Shown: positions 18,947-27,537 of the stretch, piece after piece
Numbering within the stretch: position 1 is the stretch's first letter
Layout of the letters: each line of letters begins with the position of its first letter
Origin: Inhella gelatinilytica
Lineage (GTDB): Bacteria; Pseudomonadota; Gammaproteobacteria; Burkholderiales; Burkholderiaceae_C
Assembly: GCF_016093295.1 (NCBI RefSeq)
Contig: NZ_JAEDAL010000006.1
Coordinates: 124,001 to 188,000, forward strand
DNA: 64,000 nucleotides
Direction of reading: 5' to 3'
Notes under the pieces: generated by a model
The model's input: only the letters and a program-made list of their open reading frames with translations
What the model was told of the DNA's origin: nothing
Databases searched by the model: none
Position numbers and translations under genes: made by a program

Positions 18947-21283
18947 ATGGATCGTCGCAATTTCCTACGCACCAGCGCGCTGCAAGCCGGCGCCCTGATC
19001 ACCGCCTCCTCCGCCCTGACTGGCCTGACCGGCTGCAGTGGCGGCGGCGGCGATGCCGGCACGCCCATTCAACCCCTGCCGCCCACCTTCCCCGGTACGG
19101 TCACGCCGCTGCCGGACACGCCGGCCGCCACGGGCGCTTACAAGTTCCCCCAATCGGTGGCCTCGGGTGACCCCAAACCCGATGGCGCCGTGCTCTGGGC
19201 CCGCATCGTCCCCAGCACGGCGGACGACGTGGCCAGTGTCGCCACGGGCAACTTCAACATCAAACTGCGCGTGACCAGCGCCGGCGCCAACGCCGGCCTG
19301 GTGGGCAGCACGACCGCCCTGAATGGCACGTTCGAAGCCGAGGCCGATGTGCCGGTCTACGCCTTTTATGACCACAGCGTGCGTCACCGCATCACCGGTC
19401 TCAAACCCGCCACGGTGTACTACTACCAGTTCACCGCCGGCGACAGCCGCTCCAAGATCGGCCGCTTCAAGACCGCCCCGGCGGCGGACACCGACCTGTC
19501 CAGCCTGAAATTTGCCTTCCTCTCCTGCCAGGACTGGAGCGTGAACCACTGGGCGGGCATGGACGCCTTGGCCGCCGAAGACGTGGACTTCCTCGTTCAC
19601 CTGGGCGATTACATCTACGAGACCGTGGGCGAGTCCTTCCAGACCGGCGCCGTCGAAGCCGCGCACACGGCGCTCGTGTTGCCCAATGGCACGTCCCTGC
19701 CCAGCGGCGGCAAGTACGCCACCACGACGGCAGACTACCGCTACCTCTACAAGCGCTACCGCAGCGACCCGCGCCTGCAAAAGGTGCACGAGCGCTTTGC
19801 CATGGTGGCCGTGTGGGACGACCACGAGTTCAGCGACGACTGCTGGGGCGACCGCAGCACCTACGACAACGGCAGCTTCAACACCACAACGCAGATCGCC
19901 GACAACACGCAGCAGACTGCACGCCGCCTCTCGGCCAGCCAGGCGTGGTTTGAGTACATGCCAGCGGACATCGTTTACTCGCACGAGCCCGCCCAAGGCA
20001 TCACCAACATCCGCATCTACCGTGACCTCAAGTTCGGGAAGCTGATGCACCTGGTGATGACCGATCAGCGCCTGTACCGCGCCGACCACCTCATCCCCGA
20101 AGCCGCCCCCAACCCCATGACCGGCCAACCGGTGGGCCAGATCGGCGCCCGTTACATGGTGCCGGAGTCCATGCTCGGCAGCACCGAGGCCGCCAAACTC
20201 AAGGCCGCCAGCGACGCCAAGTTGCCCGACCCGCTGGCGCTGGTGTCGGTGCTCGGCGGCACCCAGCGTCAGTGGTGGGTCGACACCATGACCCAGTCCA
20301 CCGCGCTGTGGAAGGTCTGGGGCAACGAGGTCTCGCTGCTGAAGATGGCGGTGGATGGCGCCAAGATTCCGTCCGCCCCCGCGGCCTTCAAGACCCAGTT
20401 CGTGCTCAACGCCGACCAATGGGATGGCTTCAACGGGGAACGCAGCTACTTGATGGGGCAACTGCTGACCAAGGGCGTGAAGAACGTGGTGGCCGTGACC
20501 GGCGACATCCACGCCTTCTATGCCGGCGTGGTGATGGCCGACTACAAGGCCGCCACCCCCGTCCCCGCCATGGTGGACCTGGTGACCGCCGGCATGTCCA
20601 GCAACAGCAACTTCAGCTACTTCCTGGGCGCGGCCAGCCAGCCCGCCTTTGCCCCGCTCAAGCCCCTGGTGGCCACCAGCCAAGCCGAGGCCGAAGGCAT
20701 TGCCATCCAGATGCTGAGCGCAGCCATCGCCATGGCAGCCGGAGTCACGGACCTGAGCAACACCGCCGCCATTCAGGCGGCGGTCGGCGGGGCCATTGCG
20801 GCAGGCCTGGTGCCAGCCGCCGCTTTCGCCCCCACCCCAGGTTTGTCGACAGCCCCGATCAACACCTTTGATGAAACCCAAGCCGGCACCATGGGCACCA
20901 TCGTGGCCCAGACCATCGCCGGGCTGGCCGCGCAAAGCAAGTCTGCGGCCGCGATGACCCTGTACGGCCTGATCCAGCAAAAGCTGGCCACCGCCATGGG
21001 CGTGCCGGCTTCGATGATCCCGGCAGCGGAAGTCATCAAACGCCTGAACCCGTTCGCCAACCCGACGACCGGCGCTGGCCCCACGGTCAACAACCCCTGG
21101 ATCAAGCATGTGGACAGCGACGCCCAGGGCTATGCAGTCGTCTCACTCACCAAGACGGAGCTGACCTGCCAGTTCAAGAAGTTGGCGCGCATCAGCGGCG
21201 GCGTGGCCCCCACCACCGCCGTGGCCAGCACCAAGACCGTCAAGGTGCCGGTGAACCAGGTGGAGGTTCAAATCGTGAGCTGA
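18947..21283 (+). CDS. PhoD-like alkaline phosphatase/phosphodiesterase, Tat-type lipoprotein
   Basis: A 778-residue exported metallophosphoesterase. The leader has a twin-arginine start (MDRRNFLRTS) and a lipobox LTGC with Cys30, so Tat export and lipidation are likely. A PhoD N-terminal Ig-like domain (about 50-170) precedes the catalytic domain, with metal ligands in FLVHLGDYIYE, VWDDHEFSDD and TGDIHAFYAG. The family usually has 500-600 residues. The excess is an Ala-rich helical insertion at roughly residues 555-710, before NPWIKHVDSDAQGY. The chosen ATG has GAGG upstream and follows the fadL stop by 13 bp; longer frames run back inside fadL. Substrates of PhoD enzymes include phosphodiesters, teichoic acid and phospholipids. 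Confidence 0.9.
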   Translation: MDRRNFLRTSALQAGALITASSALTGLTGCSGGGGDAGTPIQPLPPTFPGTVTPLPDTPAATGAYKFPQSVASGDPKPDGAVLWARIVPSTADDVASVATGNFNIKLRVTSAGANAGLVGSTTALNGTFEAEADVPVYAFYDHSVRHRITGLKPATVYYYQFTAGDSRSKIGRFKTAPAADTDLSSLKFAFLSCQDWSVNHWAGMDALAAEDVDFLVHLGDYIYETVGESFQTGAVEAAHTALVLPNGTSLPSGGKYATTTADYRYLYKRYRSDPRLQKVHERFAMVAVWDDHEFSDDCWGDRSTYDNGSFNTTTQIADNTQQTARRLSASQAWFEYMPADIVYSHEPAQGITNIRIYRDLKFGKLMHLVMTDQRLYRADHLIPEAAPNPMTGQPVGQIGARYMVPESMLGSTEAAKLKAASDAKLPDPLALVSVLGGTQRQWWVDTMTQSTALWKVWGNEVSLLKMAVDGAKIPSAPAAFKTQFVLNADQWDGFNGERSYLMGQLLTKGVKNVVAVTGDIHAFYAGVVMADYKAATPVPAMVDLVTAGMSSNSNFSYFLGAASQPAFAPLKPLVATSQAEAEGIAIQMLSAAIAMAAGVTDLSNTAAIQAAVGGAIAAGLVPAAAFAPTPGLSTAPINTFDETQAGTMGTIVAQTIAGLAAQSKSAAAMTLYGLIQQKLATAMGVPASMIPAAEVIKRLNPFANPTTGAGPTVNNPWIKHVDSDAQGYAVVSLTKTELTCQFKKLARISGGVAPTTAVASTKTVKVPVNQVEVQIVS

Positions 21284-21308
21284 GCTCGCGATCGAGCCCC
21301 TTGCACCC

Positions 21309-21332
21309 GCCCGGCTTTGGCCGGGCTTTTTT
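21309..21332 (+). terminator. Rho-independent terminator of the fadL-phoD unit
   Basis: A 7-bp GC stem (GCCCGGC/GCCGGGC) with loop TTTG is followed by six T residues. It begins 25 bp after the PhoD-like stop and ends the two-gene transcript. Confidence 0.9.
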
Positions 21333-21406
21333 CTTCCGGCGTCCCGCCGCAACATCGGCAGGGGCGCCGATTGTGCAAAGCACCACACCATGGCATGGTG
21401 GTGTCC

Positions 21407-22273
21407 ATGCGCCGAATGAACGTCTTACGTCCCGCCGCCCGCTGCGCCCTGGCCCTGATGGTCTGGCTGAGCAGCTCCCCTGCGCTGGCCCGTTCCCAGG
21501 CCTCGGCTGCACTGGCTCCAGTCGCCCAGCTTTTGCGGGTCTGCGTGAGTGAAGAGCCCCATCCGCCCTGGCGTTTGGCGGGGCCCGATGGCCGCGTGGT
21601 GCAGCAAGGGCTGGACTTTGCGTTCTTGGACGAACTCCGGCAGCGCACCGGGATTCAGTTGGAAGTGGCCCTGCGACCGGGCGGCCGCTGTCTGCGCGAA
21701 CTCGCTGCGGGTGACCAAGATGCCATGTTCGCCATCAGCCACCTGCCCGAACGGGAAGGCCAAGCACGGTTTCCTGGCTTACCGGGTCGCCCCGACACCG
21801 AGCGCGCCGTACGACGCATCGAGTACGCGTGGTACGTTCCCCAGAACAGCCCCTTGCACTGGGATGGTGAGACCTTGCACGGCCTGCTGCCCACCGACCG
21901 GGTGGGCGTCCAGCGCGGCTACGCCATTACGGCCCGACTGCGCGCCAAGCAAATGCGCTTTGAGGAAGGCCCTTCCAGCGTACAGCGCAATCTGGACATG
22001 TTGCAGCGCGGACGCGTCGCCGCCCTGGCCCTCCACGGCCAAGCAGCCGAGGCCGTCCTGGCCCAGCGTCCAGATCTGCGCCGAACGCTGCGCCGCTTAA
22101 GTCCGGCCCTCGAACTGCGGCCGTACTACTTGGTCTTTTCCCATCGCTTCATGGAAACCCATGAAAGCCTCGCCCTCCAACTGTGGCAGGCCGCCGCCGC
22201 CGTGCGCGATTCCGAGCACCTGCGTCTGCAAGACCCGCACACCTGGCGGGTGTTTGGCCACTCAGGCCGCTGA
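21407..22273 (+). CDS. Orphan SBP_bac_3-type periplasmic binding protein
   Basis: A 288-residue exported protein with signal peptide (CALALMVWLSSSPALA) and the mature start LLRVCVSEEPHPPW, typical of amino-acid-type binding proteins. Two lobes follow, with ITARLRAKQMRF and LQRGRVAALALHGQAAEAVL. No ABC permease or ATPase is adjacent. Such stand-alone proteins occur often in Burkholderiales and may serve as chemoreceptor or kinase partners. Starts at 21395, 21407 and 21416 are all possible; 21407 was chosen for the arginine-rich n-region. It is preceded by a terminator, so it is probably monocistronic. Confidence 0.75.
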   Translation: MRRMNVLRPAARCALALMVWLSSSPALARSQASAALAPVAQLLRVCVSEEPHPPWRLAGPDGRVVQQGLDFAFLDELRQRTGIQLEVALRPGGRCLRELAAGDQDAMFAISHLPEREGQARFPGLPGRPDTERAVRRIEYAWYVPQNSPLHWDGETLHGLLPTDRVGVQRGYAITARLRAKQMRFEEGPSSVQRNLDMLQRGRVAALALHGQAAEAVLAQRPDLRRTLRRLSPALELRPYYLVFSHRFMETHESLALQLWQAAAAVRDSEHLRLQDPHTWRVFGHSGR

Positions 22274-22295
22274 GGCCCCAGGGGGCCTCAGGCCC

Positions 22296-22946
22296 TTAGA
22301 TCCAGCCCAGGTCAATCGCCCGCAGCACCGCCTGCGTGCGGTCGCGCACGCCCATCTTGGAAAAGATGGCCGAGCAGTGGTTTTTGATCACCCCTTCGCT
22401 GTTGCCCAGCAACTCGGCAATCTCCGTGTTGGAGCGGCCGCTGGCCACCAGTCGCAGCACCTGCAGTTCCTTGGGGCTGAGCGGCTCGGGGTCGGAGGCC
22501 CCCTCAAACGCCCGCTCCGAGGAACCGGGGCGCGTGGCCCGCTCGGTCAGGCCGGGACGCAGGGCCAAGCCCCCTCCGGCCACCTCGCGCAACGCCTGGG
22601 CCAGGGTCTCCATGCTGATGGCTTTGAGCAGAAAGCCCTTGGCGCCCGCCCGCACGGCCTCGTCAAAGGCTTCGCGGTCGTCAAACGTGGTGAGCAGCAG
22701 CACCGGCACCGCCAGCGCGCGTGCGGCCAGCGCCCGCAGCAGCCCGATGCCGTCGAGCCGCGGCATGCGCATGTCCGACAGCACCACGTCGGGCATCAAC
22801 TCGGGGATCATGGCCAGCGCCTGCACGCCGTCCTCGGCCTCCCCCACCAACTCAATGCCCTCACACAGTGCCAGCAGGCCTTTGAGCCCCTCACGCACCA
22901 ATTGTTGGTCTTCCACCAGCAAGACCCGGATCGTGCTCGTACTCAT
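22296..22946 (-). CDS. NarL/FixJ-family response regulator (LuxR HTH)
   Basis: A 216-residue regulator. The receiver domain has VLLVEDQQLVREGL, the phospho-acceptor Asp in DVVLSDMRMPRLDG and Lys in GFLLKAI. The C-terminal LuxR-type helix-turn-helix reads LSPKELQVLRLVASGRSNTEIAELL. The ATG at 22946 was chosen because GGGAG lies eight bases upstream; a TTG at 22952 also opens the frame. The start lies inside or just after the kinase stop, so the pair is translationally linked. Targets cannot be inferred. Confidence 0.93.
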   Translation of the reverse strand: MSTSTIRVLLVEDQQLVREGLKGLLALCEGIELVGEAEDGVQALAMIPELMPDVVLSDMRMPRLDGIGLLRALAARALAVPVLLLTTFDDREAFDEAVRAGAKGFLLKAISMETLAQALREVAGGGLALRPGLTERATRPGSSERAFEGASDPEPLSPKELQVLRLVASGRSNTEIAELLGNSEGVIKNHCSAIFSKMGVRDRTQAVLRAIDLGWI

Positions 22947-22948
22947 CG

Positions 22949-24199
22949 TCAATGCTCCCGTTGGCGCGGCAAGCGCAGTTCCAATTCAAACCCCGGTTGA
23001 TGGCGCAGCACCGTTAAGCTGCCCCCCAATTCTTCAACGCGTTCACGCATGCCCGACAAGCCGTTGCCTGGCGCCAGGCGCGGCACGCCCGCGCCGTCGT
23101 CGCTGACCCGAACCACCAAGCCGGGGCCGTCCCGCCGCATCGAAATGTCCAAGTGTCGGGCCCGGGCATGGCGGACGGCATTCGTCACGGCCTCTTGCAC
23201 ACACCGCAACAACGCGTGGGCACTGCGCGGCCCGAGATCCCGCGAGGCCTCGGGCTCCAAGTCCAAGCGAATGCGCGGCGAATCAATGGCCGCCGCCAGT
23301 GCCTCCAGGGCCGCGCGCAGCTCAATGCGGGGCGTCTCGCGCTGCGCACTCACCGCCGATCGCACGTCGTCCAAGAGCTGCTGCGCCACCTCGCGGGCCT
23401 TGCCCAAGGCCGGAAGGGCCCCGGCGGCATCGCCCCGCGCGGCCAGCGCCTCACCCAACTGCAGCTGCAAGTTCAGCGCCGCCAAGTGATGGCCCATCAG
23501 GTCGTGCAGTTCCCGGGCAATCACCAGGCGTTCGGAATAACGCAGCTGCTCATCGTGCAATTGCTCGGCCGAGAGCCGCTCGGCCAGCACGGCTTGGAGC
23601 CAGCGGCGCTTGTCGGCCTGGGCGGCGGTCAAGCGCCCCAGCCCAAACGCCAGCCCGTGCAGCGCCAGCATGGCCATGGTGGTGACCGTGACCCCATAAA
23701 ACAAACCCTGATGGATTTGCTCCTGACGCTGCCCCGCATTGGGCAACCACAGGTAATTGGCCAGCGCCAGCAGCACCTGGCACACCGCAAAAATCAGCGC
23801 CGGGCGGGCCCGCAGCAGGACGGCCGCCATCGCCGTAACGAGGAAGGGCAAGCCGGGCGTCACGGCAAACGCCAGACCGTCCAGCAGCAAGAGCCAGCGC
23901 AGGGCATGACGCGGCGGGGTGTCGATGTGCTGGGGTCGGGCCAAACGCCAGAGCAACCAGGCAAACGCCCCCAGCAACATGAGCGACAAGAGCAAGGGCG
24001 TGGGGTTGCGAGGCGATCCGCCCAGTGCCGCCCAGGCCTGCGCAATCAGGCCGTCGTACGGCTCGGTGGCGGCGCCGGCCAGGGTCGCAAACGCCGAGCC
24101 CAACTCCAGCACGCAAATGGCCAGCGCGGCCACCCGCAAGGCCAGCGCGGGCTCGGTGAGGCGATCAATCCAGGGTTTAACCGGCGCTGTGGGGCTCAT
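22949..24199 (-). CDS. HisKA_3-type sensor histidine kinase
   Basis: A 416-residue membrane kinase with about six membrane segments in the first 200 residues and no large periplasmic domain, so it probably senses a membrane or internal cue. The dimerisation/phospho-acceptor region is [18 protein letters not shown]. The HATPase domain has [18 protein letters not shown] and [16 protein letters not shown]. It pairs with the LuxR-type regulator encoded next. Its ATG overlaps the mnmA stop (ATGA), placing a signalling pair downstream of a tRNA-modification gene. This was chosen over an upstream frame that would run into mnmA. Confidence 0.92.
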   Translation of the reverse strand: MSPTAPVKPWIDRLTEPALALRVAALAICVLELGSAFATLAGAATEPYDGLIAQAWAALGGSPRNPTPLLLSLMLLGAFAWLLWRLARPQHIDTPPRHALRWLLLLDGLAFAVTPGLPFLVTAMAAVLLRARPALIFAVCQVLLALANYLWLPNAGQRQEQIHQGLFYGVTVTTMAMLALHGLAFGLGRLTAAQADKRRWLQAVLAERLSAEQLHDEQLRYSERLVIARELHDLMGHHLAALNLQLQLGEALAARGDAAGALPALGKAREVAQQLLDDVRSAVSAQRETPRIELRAALEALAAAIDSPRIRLDLEPEASRDLGPRSAHALLRCVQEAVTNAVRHARARHLDISMRRDGPGLVVRVSDDGAGVPRLAPGNGLSGMRERVEELGGSLTVLRHQPGFELELRLPRQREH

Positions 24200-25311
24200 G
24201 GCGCGGCCGTCGCGATCAATCCGCCACCCAGGCATACCTCGCCGTCGTACAGCACGGCGCTTTGGCCCGGCGTCACGGCCCATTGTTTCTGGCTGAAATT
24301 CAACCCGAACCCCACCTCGGTCCCCCGCAGTTCACAGGGTGCATCCGCCTGGCGATAACGGGTTTTGGCCGCATAAGCGCCGGGGATCGGTGCGTGCCCG
24401 GCAATCCAGCTCGGGCTGTCGGCCGTGAGGGCCGAGTACAGCAGCCACGGGTGTTCGTGCCCCTGAACGGCCACCAAACGGTTGCGCTCCAAATCTTTGC
24501 GCGCCACGAACCAGGGGGCGTGCTCACCCCCGCCGCGCGGTGCCCCTTTTTCCTTGACCCCGCCGATGCCCAGGCCCTGGCGCTGCCCCAGCGTGTAGAA
24601 CGACAAACCCACGTGGCGCCCGAGCTTGCGCCCCCGCTCGTCCACGATGTCCCCCGGCTCCTGCGCCAGGTACCGGTTCAGAAACTCACGGAACGGGCGT
24701 TCGCCGATGAAGCAGATGCCCGTCGAGTCTTTCTTCTTGGCATTGGGCAGTTTGAGCTCCAGCGCCAGGCGCCGCACCTCGGTCTTGGGCAGCTCTCCGA
24801 CGGGAAACCAGACCTTGCTGAGCTGGGCTTGGGTGAGCCGGTGCAAAAAGTAGCTCTGGTCTTTCAGCGGGTCGAGCCCCTTGAGCAGCTGCGACTCGCC
24901 GCTGGGCAAGACGCGCCGCCGCGCATAGTGGCCGGTGGCAATGGCGTCGGCCCCCAGGCGCAGGGCGTGATCCAAAAAGGCCTTGAACTTGATCTCGGCG
25001 TTGCACAGCACATCGGGGTTGGGCGTGCGGCCCGCCTGGTACTCGCGCAGGAACTCGGCGAAGACGCGGTCCTTGTACTCGGCCGCGAAGTTGACGTGCT
25101 CGATCTCGATGCCCAGCACCTCGGCCACCGAGGCCGCGTCCAAGAAGTCCTCACGCGAGGAGCAGAACTCGGAGTCGTCATCGTCCTCCCAGTTCTTCAT
25201 GAAGATGCCCACCACCTCATGCCCTTGGCGTTTGAGCAGGGCAGCAGAGACGGCGGAATCGACGCCGCCGGAGAGGCCGACGACGATGCGTTGTTTGGGG
25301 CTGGCAGACAT
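24196..25311 (-). CDS. mnmA: tRNA 2-thiouridine(34) synthase MnmA
   Basis: A 371-residue enzyme inserting sulfur at U34 of tRNA-Lys, Glu and Gln. The N-terminal PP-loop motif is [16 protein letters not shown]. The two catalytic cysteines are seen in [11 protein letters not shown] and [13 protein letters not shown], and the central D-type motif ATGHYARR is present. Length matches the family. The gene appears to lead an operon with a two-component pair joined by a 4-bp overlap. A divergent metallo-beta-lactamase-fold gene starts 84 bp away. Confidence 0.96.
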   Translation of the reverse strand: MSASPKQRIVVGLSGGVDSAVSAALLKRQGHEVVGIFMKNWEDDDDSEFCSSREDFLDAASVAEVLGIEIEHVNFAAEYKDRVFAEFLREYQAGRTPNPDVLCNAEIKFKAFLDHALRLGADAIATGHYARRRVLPSGESQLLKGLDPLKDQSYFLHRLTQAQLSKVWFPVGELPKTEVRRLALELKLPNAKKKDSTGICFIGERPFREFLNRYLAQEPGDIVDERGRKLGRHVGLSFYTLGQRQGLGIGGVKEKGAPRGGGEHAPWFVARKDLERNRLVAVQGHEHPWLLYSALTADSPSWIAGHAPIPGAYAAKTRYRQADAPCELRGTEVGFGLNFSQKQWAVTPGQSAVLYDGEVCLGGGLIATAAP

Positions 25312-25395
25312 GGGGGAATTGTCGGGGCGCCGACTTGGCGTGGCGAAGGTATGGGTAAGCTCTGCGCTTCAACTGTGCCTGTGGAGCCCTTGCCC

Positions 25396-26325
25396 ATGAA
25401 GCGTTTCGCCCTCGCCGTCCTGGTCGCTACCCATCTAAGCGCCTTCGCCGCACCTCCGCAAGCTGGCGGCCAAGCCCCAGGCTGGTTCCGCATGAAGCTG
25501 GGGCAGTTTGAAGTCACCGCGTTGAACGACGGCATCTTCCGCCTCCCCGTCGACAAGCTCCTGCAGACCGATGACCCCGGCCTGGTGGTGCGCCGCCTGC
25601 AGCACGCTTATCTGGGCATTCCGCTGGACACCTCGGTCAACGCCTACTTGGTGCACACGGGCGAGAAGCTGGTACTGATCGACACCGGCGTCAACAAGGC
25701 CAACCCCAGCGTGGGCTTTGCGCTGGAACACCTGCGCGCCAGTGGCTACACGCCCGAGCAAGTGGATGAGATCTACATCACCCACTTCCATGGCGACCAC
25801 ATCGGCGGGCTGACCGACAAAGAAGGCCGCGCGGTCTTCCCCAACGCCATCGTGCGCGCCGATCAGCGCGAATCCGGCTTCTGGCTGGGCGACCCCGCCC
25901 AGGCCCCCGAGGCCGCACGCGGCGGCATGGCCAATGCCCAGCGCGTGCTCAAGCCCTACCTGGAGGCCGGCCGCTTCAAAGCGTTTGATGGCGCCACCGA
26001 ACTGGTCAAAGGCGTCCGCGCCGTGCCCACCTACGGCCACACGCCGGGCCACACGATTTACGTGGCCGAAAGCGGTGCCGACAAGATGGTGTTCTGGGGC
26101 GACCTGATGCACGTGGCGGCCGTGCAGTTCAAGAACCCGGAAGTCACCATCCAGTTCGACAGCGACCCCAAGTCTGCCCGTCCGCAACGCGAAGCCCAGT
26201 ACCAGGACGCCGCCAAAGGCGGCTATTACGTCGGCGTGACTCACGTGTCCTTCCCCGGCATCGGCAAGCTCCGGCCCGACGGCAAGGGCTACGAGTGGAT
26301 CCCGGTGAACTACTCGCGGCCCTAA
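25396..26325 (+). CDS. Exported metallo-beta-lactamase-fold hydrolase
   Basis: A 309-residue protein with signal peptide (MKRFALAVLVATHLSAFA) and the MBL metal site THFHGDHIGG near residue 135. Further ligands are in YGHTPGHTIYV and WGDLMHVAAVQF. The layout and the region around VNAYLVHTGEKLVLIDTGV resemble quorum-quenching lactonases and similar periplasmic MBL proteins rather than true beta-lactamases. The substrate is unknown. The frame is open far upstream, but the signal peptide fixes the start at 25396. The GAF-domain gene follows after 13 bp. Confidence 0.88.
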   Translation: MKRFALAVLVATHLSAFAAPPQAGGQAPGWFRMKLGQFEVTALNDGIFRLPVDKLLQTDDPGLVVRRLQHAYLGIPLDTSVNAYLVHTGEKLVLIDTGVNKANPSVGFALEHLRASGYTPEQVDEIYITHFHGDHIGGLTDKEGRAVFPNAIVRADQRESGFWLGDPAQAPEAARGGMANAQRVLKPYLEAGRFKAFDGATELVKGVRAVPTYGHTPGHTIYVAESGADKMVFWGDLMHVAAVQFKNPEVTIQFDSDPKSARPQREAQYQDAAKGGYYVGVTHVSFPGIGKLRPDGKGYEWIPVNYSRP

Positions 26326-26338
26326 TCGCCCACACGCC

Positions 26339-26875
26339 ATGGACCGCCCCCAGCCCGATGCCGTGCTCTTGCAGCGCATTGCCGAAGCCACGGCGGACTT
26401 TCGGGGGCGGAAGTACTTCTCCGCCTTGGTCGTCTGTCTGACGGGCTACCTGCACCAGCGCTTTGCCTTCATCACCATCACGGCCGATGAACACCAGCGG
26501 CGGGGGGTCACGGTGGCCTTTGCGGACCGCGAGAATCTGCGCGAGCCGCGGGTCTACGACCTGGCCGGCCTGCCCTGCATGACGGTTTTGGGCGGCACAT
26601 CGGTCACCGTGCCGTGCAACCTGCCGGAATTGCACCCCGGCGCCACCGGCGTCGCCAGCTACTGCGGTGTGCCCTTGCGGGGCCGCGATGGCGCAGTACT
26701 GGGGCTGTTGGCCATCGAAGACGAACAGGCCCTGACGCCCGGACACGCCCAGGCCACCACCCGGCTGTTGCGCCAACTGGCCGGCCGCGTGGCGGCCGAG
26801 CTGGAGTGCGAACTGCTGACGCTGGGCCGCGAGGCCTTGCTTCAGCCCGAGACCAAGCGCCCGTCCACGAGCTGA
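26339..26875 (+). CDS. Stand-alone GAF-domain protein
   Basis: A 178-residue soluble protein with a single GAF-like domain covering most of its length (ALVVCLTGYLHQRFAFITI, GVASYCGVPLRGRDGAVLGLLAIED). No kinase, GGDEF or HTH domain is attached. GAF proteins of this size bind small molecules or act as methionine-sulfoxide reductases (fRMsr), but the fRMsr cysteine pattern is not clear here. It is likely co-transcribed with the MBL-fold gene. Its last 34 bp overlap the convergent ABC ATPase gene. Confidence 0.75.
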   Translation: MDRPQPDAVLLQRIAEATADFRGRKYFSALVVCLTGYLHQRFAFITITADEHQRRGVTVAFADRENLREPRVYDLAGLPCMTVLGGTSVTVPCNLPELHPGATGVASYCGVPLRGRDGAVLGLLAIEDEQALTPGHAQATTRLLRQLAGRVAAELECELLTLGREALLQPETKRPSTS

Positions 26876-27537
26876 ATCGAACGGTCCGCGCCGGTTGCAA
26901 AACTGGCGTCGTGCGTGACGGCCAGAACCGTCTTGTGCGTCTCCCGAGTCAACTCCTGCAGCAGGCTGCGCACGCTGGCGCTGCTCACCGAGTCCAAATT
27001 GCCAGTCGGTTCGTCGGCCAGGATGATCAAGGGGTCGTTAGCCAGCGCCCGCGCAATCGCCACCCGCTGGCGCTGCCCGCCGCTGATCTGATGCGGGCGC
27101 TTGTGCGCATGGCCTTGGAGACCCAGCCGGTCGAGCAGCTCGTGCCCACGTGCCTGCGCGGCGTCCGCACCCAGACGGCCGAGCTTGCGCATCGGCAGGG
27201 TCACGTTGTCCAGCAGGCTGAACTCCGGCAACAAGAAGTGGAACTGAAACACGAAGCCCAGCTTGGCCAAGCGCAGGTCGGCCAGCGCGTCCTCGCTCAG
27301 GGTGGCGGTGTCCTGCCCATCCAGTTGCAGGCGCCCGTTGGTGGGGCGATCCAGCAAGCCCAGCAAATAGAGCAGCGAGCTCTTGCCCGATCCCGACGGG
27401 CCCATGATGGTGACGAACTCGCCGCGCTTGATGGTCAGGCTCACGTCGTCGATCAGCGTGACGGGCACCTCACCCTCCAGACGGCGCGTCAAATGCTCCG
27501 CCCGGAGCACCTCCTGCGAGCGCTGGGCCTCACTCAT
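26842..27537 (-). CDS. MacB/LolD-type ABC transporter ATPase
   Basis: A 231-residue ATPase with Walker A GPSGSGKSS, Q-loop FVFQFHFLLPEF, signature ISGGQRQRVAIARAL, Walker B LIILADEPTGNLD and H-loop VTHDASFA. The pattern is the MacB/LolD/FtsE clade. The ATG at 27537 overlaps the permease stop by ATGA. Together with the permease and the periplasmic adaptor it forms a three-gene exporter, in which the ATPase is a separate protein rather than fused as in E. coli MacB. Confidence 0.93.
   Translation of the reverse strand: MSEAQRSQEVLRAEHLTRRLEGEVPVTLIDDVSLTIKRGEFVTIMGPSGSGKSSLLYLLGLLDRPTNGRLQLDGQDTATLSEDALADLRLAKLGFVFQFHFLLPEFSLLDNVTLPMRKLGRLGADAAQARGHELLDRLGLQGHAHKRPHQISGGQRQRVAIARALANDPLIILADEPTGNLDSVSSASVRSLLQELTRETHKTVLAVTHDASFATGADRSIQLVDGRLVSG

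Noticed and set aside
18965-21109. A 714-residue open frame on the minus strand opposite the PhoD-like gene
   Set aside because: It is rich in Gly/His/Gln with no domain pattern, a known artefact of GC-rich antisense frames. The plus-strand frame has clear PhoD motifs, a signal peptide and a ribosome site.
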